Assembly: GCA_022113835.1 (NCBI GenBank)
Contig: JAILWY010000010.1
Location: 8,827,001 to 8,891,000 of the forward strand
Source of the DNA: Atopsyche davidsoni
Lineage: Eukaryota; Arthropoda; Insecta; Trichoptera; Hydrobiosidae
DNA: 64,000 nucleotides
Direction of reading: 5' to 3'
A program made the translations under genes and the position numbers. The number at the start of each line of letters is the position of its first letter. Position 1 is the first letter of the stretch. Shown piece by piece: positions 63,696 through 64,000 of this stretch. Under the pieces are notes generated by a model. It ran no database searches, had not been told where the DNA came from, and saw nothing but the letters and a program-made list of their open reading frames with translations.

Positions 63696-64000
63696 TAAAC
63701 AGTAAAATTAACTTTGTATATTTGAAGCAACCTGAATTTATAATTCTATTGAATTTGTTTTCACTATATGCTCAGCCTTTTCATTAGTTTTAATATATAC
63801 GCTTTCGCCACACTGTCTACGTCATGTATTATAATACCATTTTCTATTATCCATATTTTATTTTAGTTATACATATTATTATTTATGAATATTAATTTGT
63901 AGGATATTAATGTCTACCATCTCTTTCGCGTATTTGGTGTTTTAGGAGTTTTCGCAGGCATATCATAGACATTTTGATTCAAAAGAAATTAAAGAAACTA

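Overview
The window looks like AT-rich insect nuclear DNA, most likely from a moth or butterfly. The main evidence is a complete tyrosine hydroxylase gene whose N-terminus and exon sequences match the lepidopteran form I know (start region [21 protein letters not shown] site RRRSL). Other evidence is the very low coding density, large AT-rich introns, scattered (TA)n and (CA)n microsatellites and decayed repeats. Tyrosine hydroxylase is Z-linked in Bombyx mori (the sex-linked chocolate locus), so Z linkage is a reasonable inference here, but the sequence itself does not show it.

Layout: (1) About 0.55-25.1 kb, minus strand: most of a RERG/RAS-like small GTPase gene. I assembled it from four exons with matching splice phases: P-loop exon 24953-25040, switch-I exon 8643-8699, exon 875-948, and NKxD exon 552-728. 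It has introns of 16.3 kb and 7.7 kb, and its 3' end lies beyond the left edge. Its introns hold a foldback element with ~158 bp inverted arms (3531-3991), a decayed relative of it (13141-13265), a CCAAT/TATA promoter-like island (about 2045-2420) and several GC-richer non-coding islands. (2) About 25.1-39.7 kb: 14 kb with no gene I can support, apart from a CpG-rich CRE-like island just upstream of the GTPase gene. (3) 39.7-47.2 kb, minus strand: the complete tyrosine hydroxylase gene. It has eight coding exons (40360-46870, 569 codons), a 3' UTR with GC-rich hairpins and an AATAAA signal, a candidate TATA promoter, and a striking G-rich tandem array just upstream. (4) 47.4-64 kb: gene-poor DNA with a foldback element carrying tRNA-like (pol III A/B box) arms at 58.6 kb, repeat-like islands at 53.4, 56.1 and 57.3 kb, long TA arrays, and two weak candidate exons (49.4 and 63.1 kb).

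The two genes are on the same strand and I see no functional link between them. Tyrosine hydroxylase makes L-DOPA for cuticle tanning, melanin and dopamine. The GTPase belongs to the atypical RERG/RASL branch of Ras and is missing several residues needed for canonical GTP cycling. Most other open frames in the window are chance frames or shadows of these exons.
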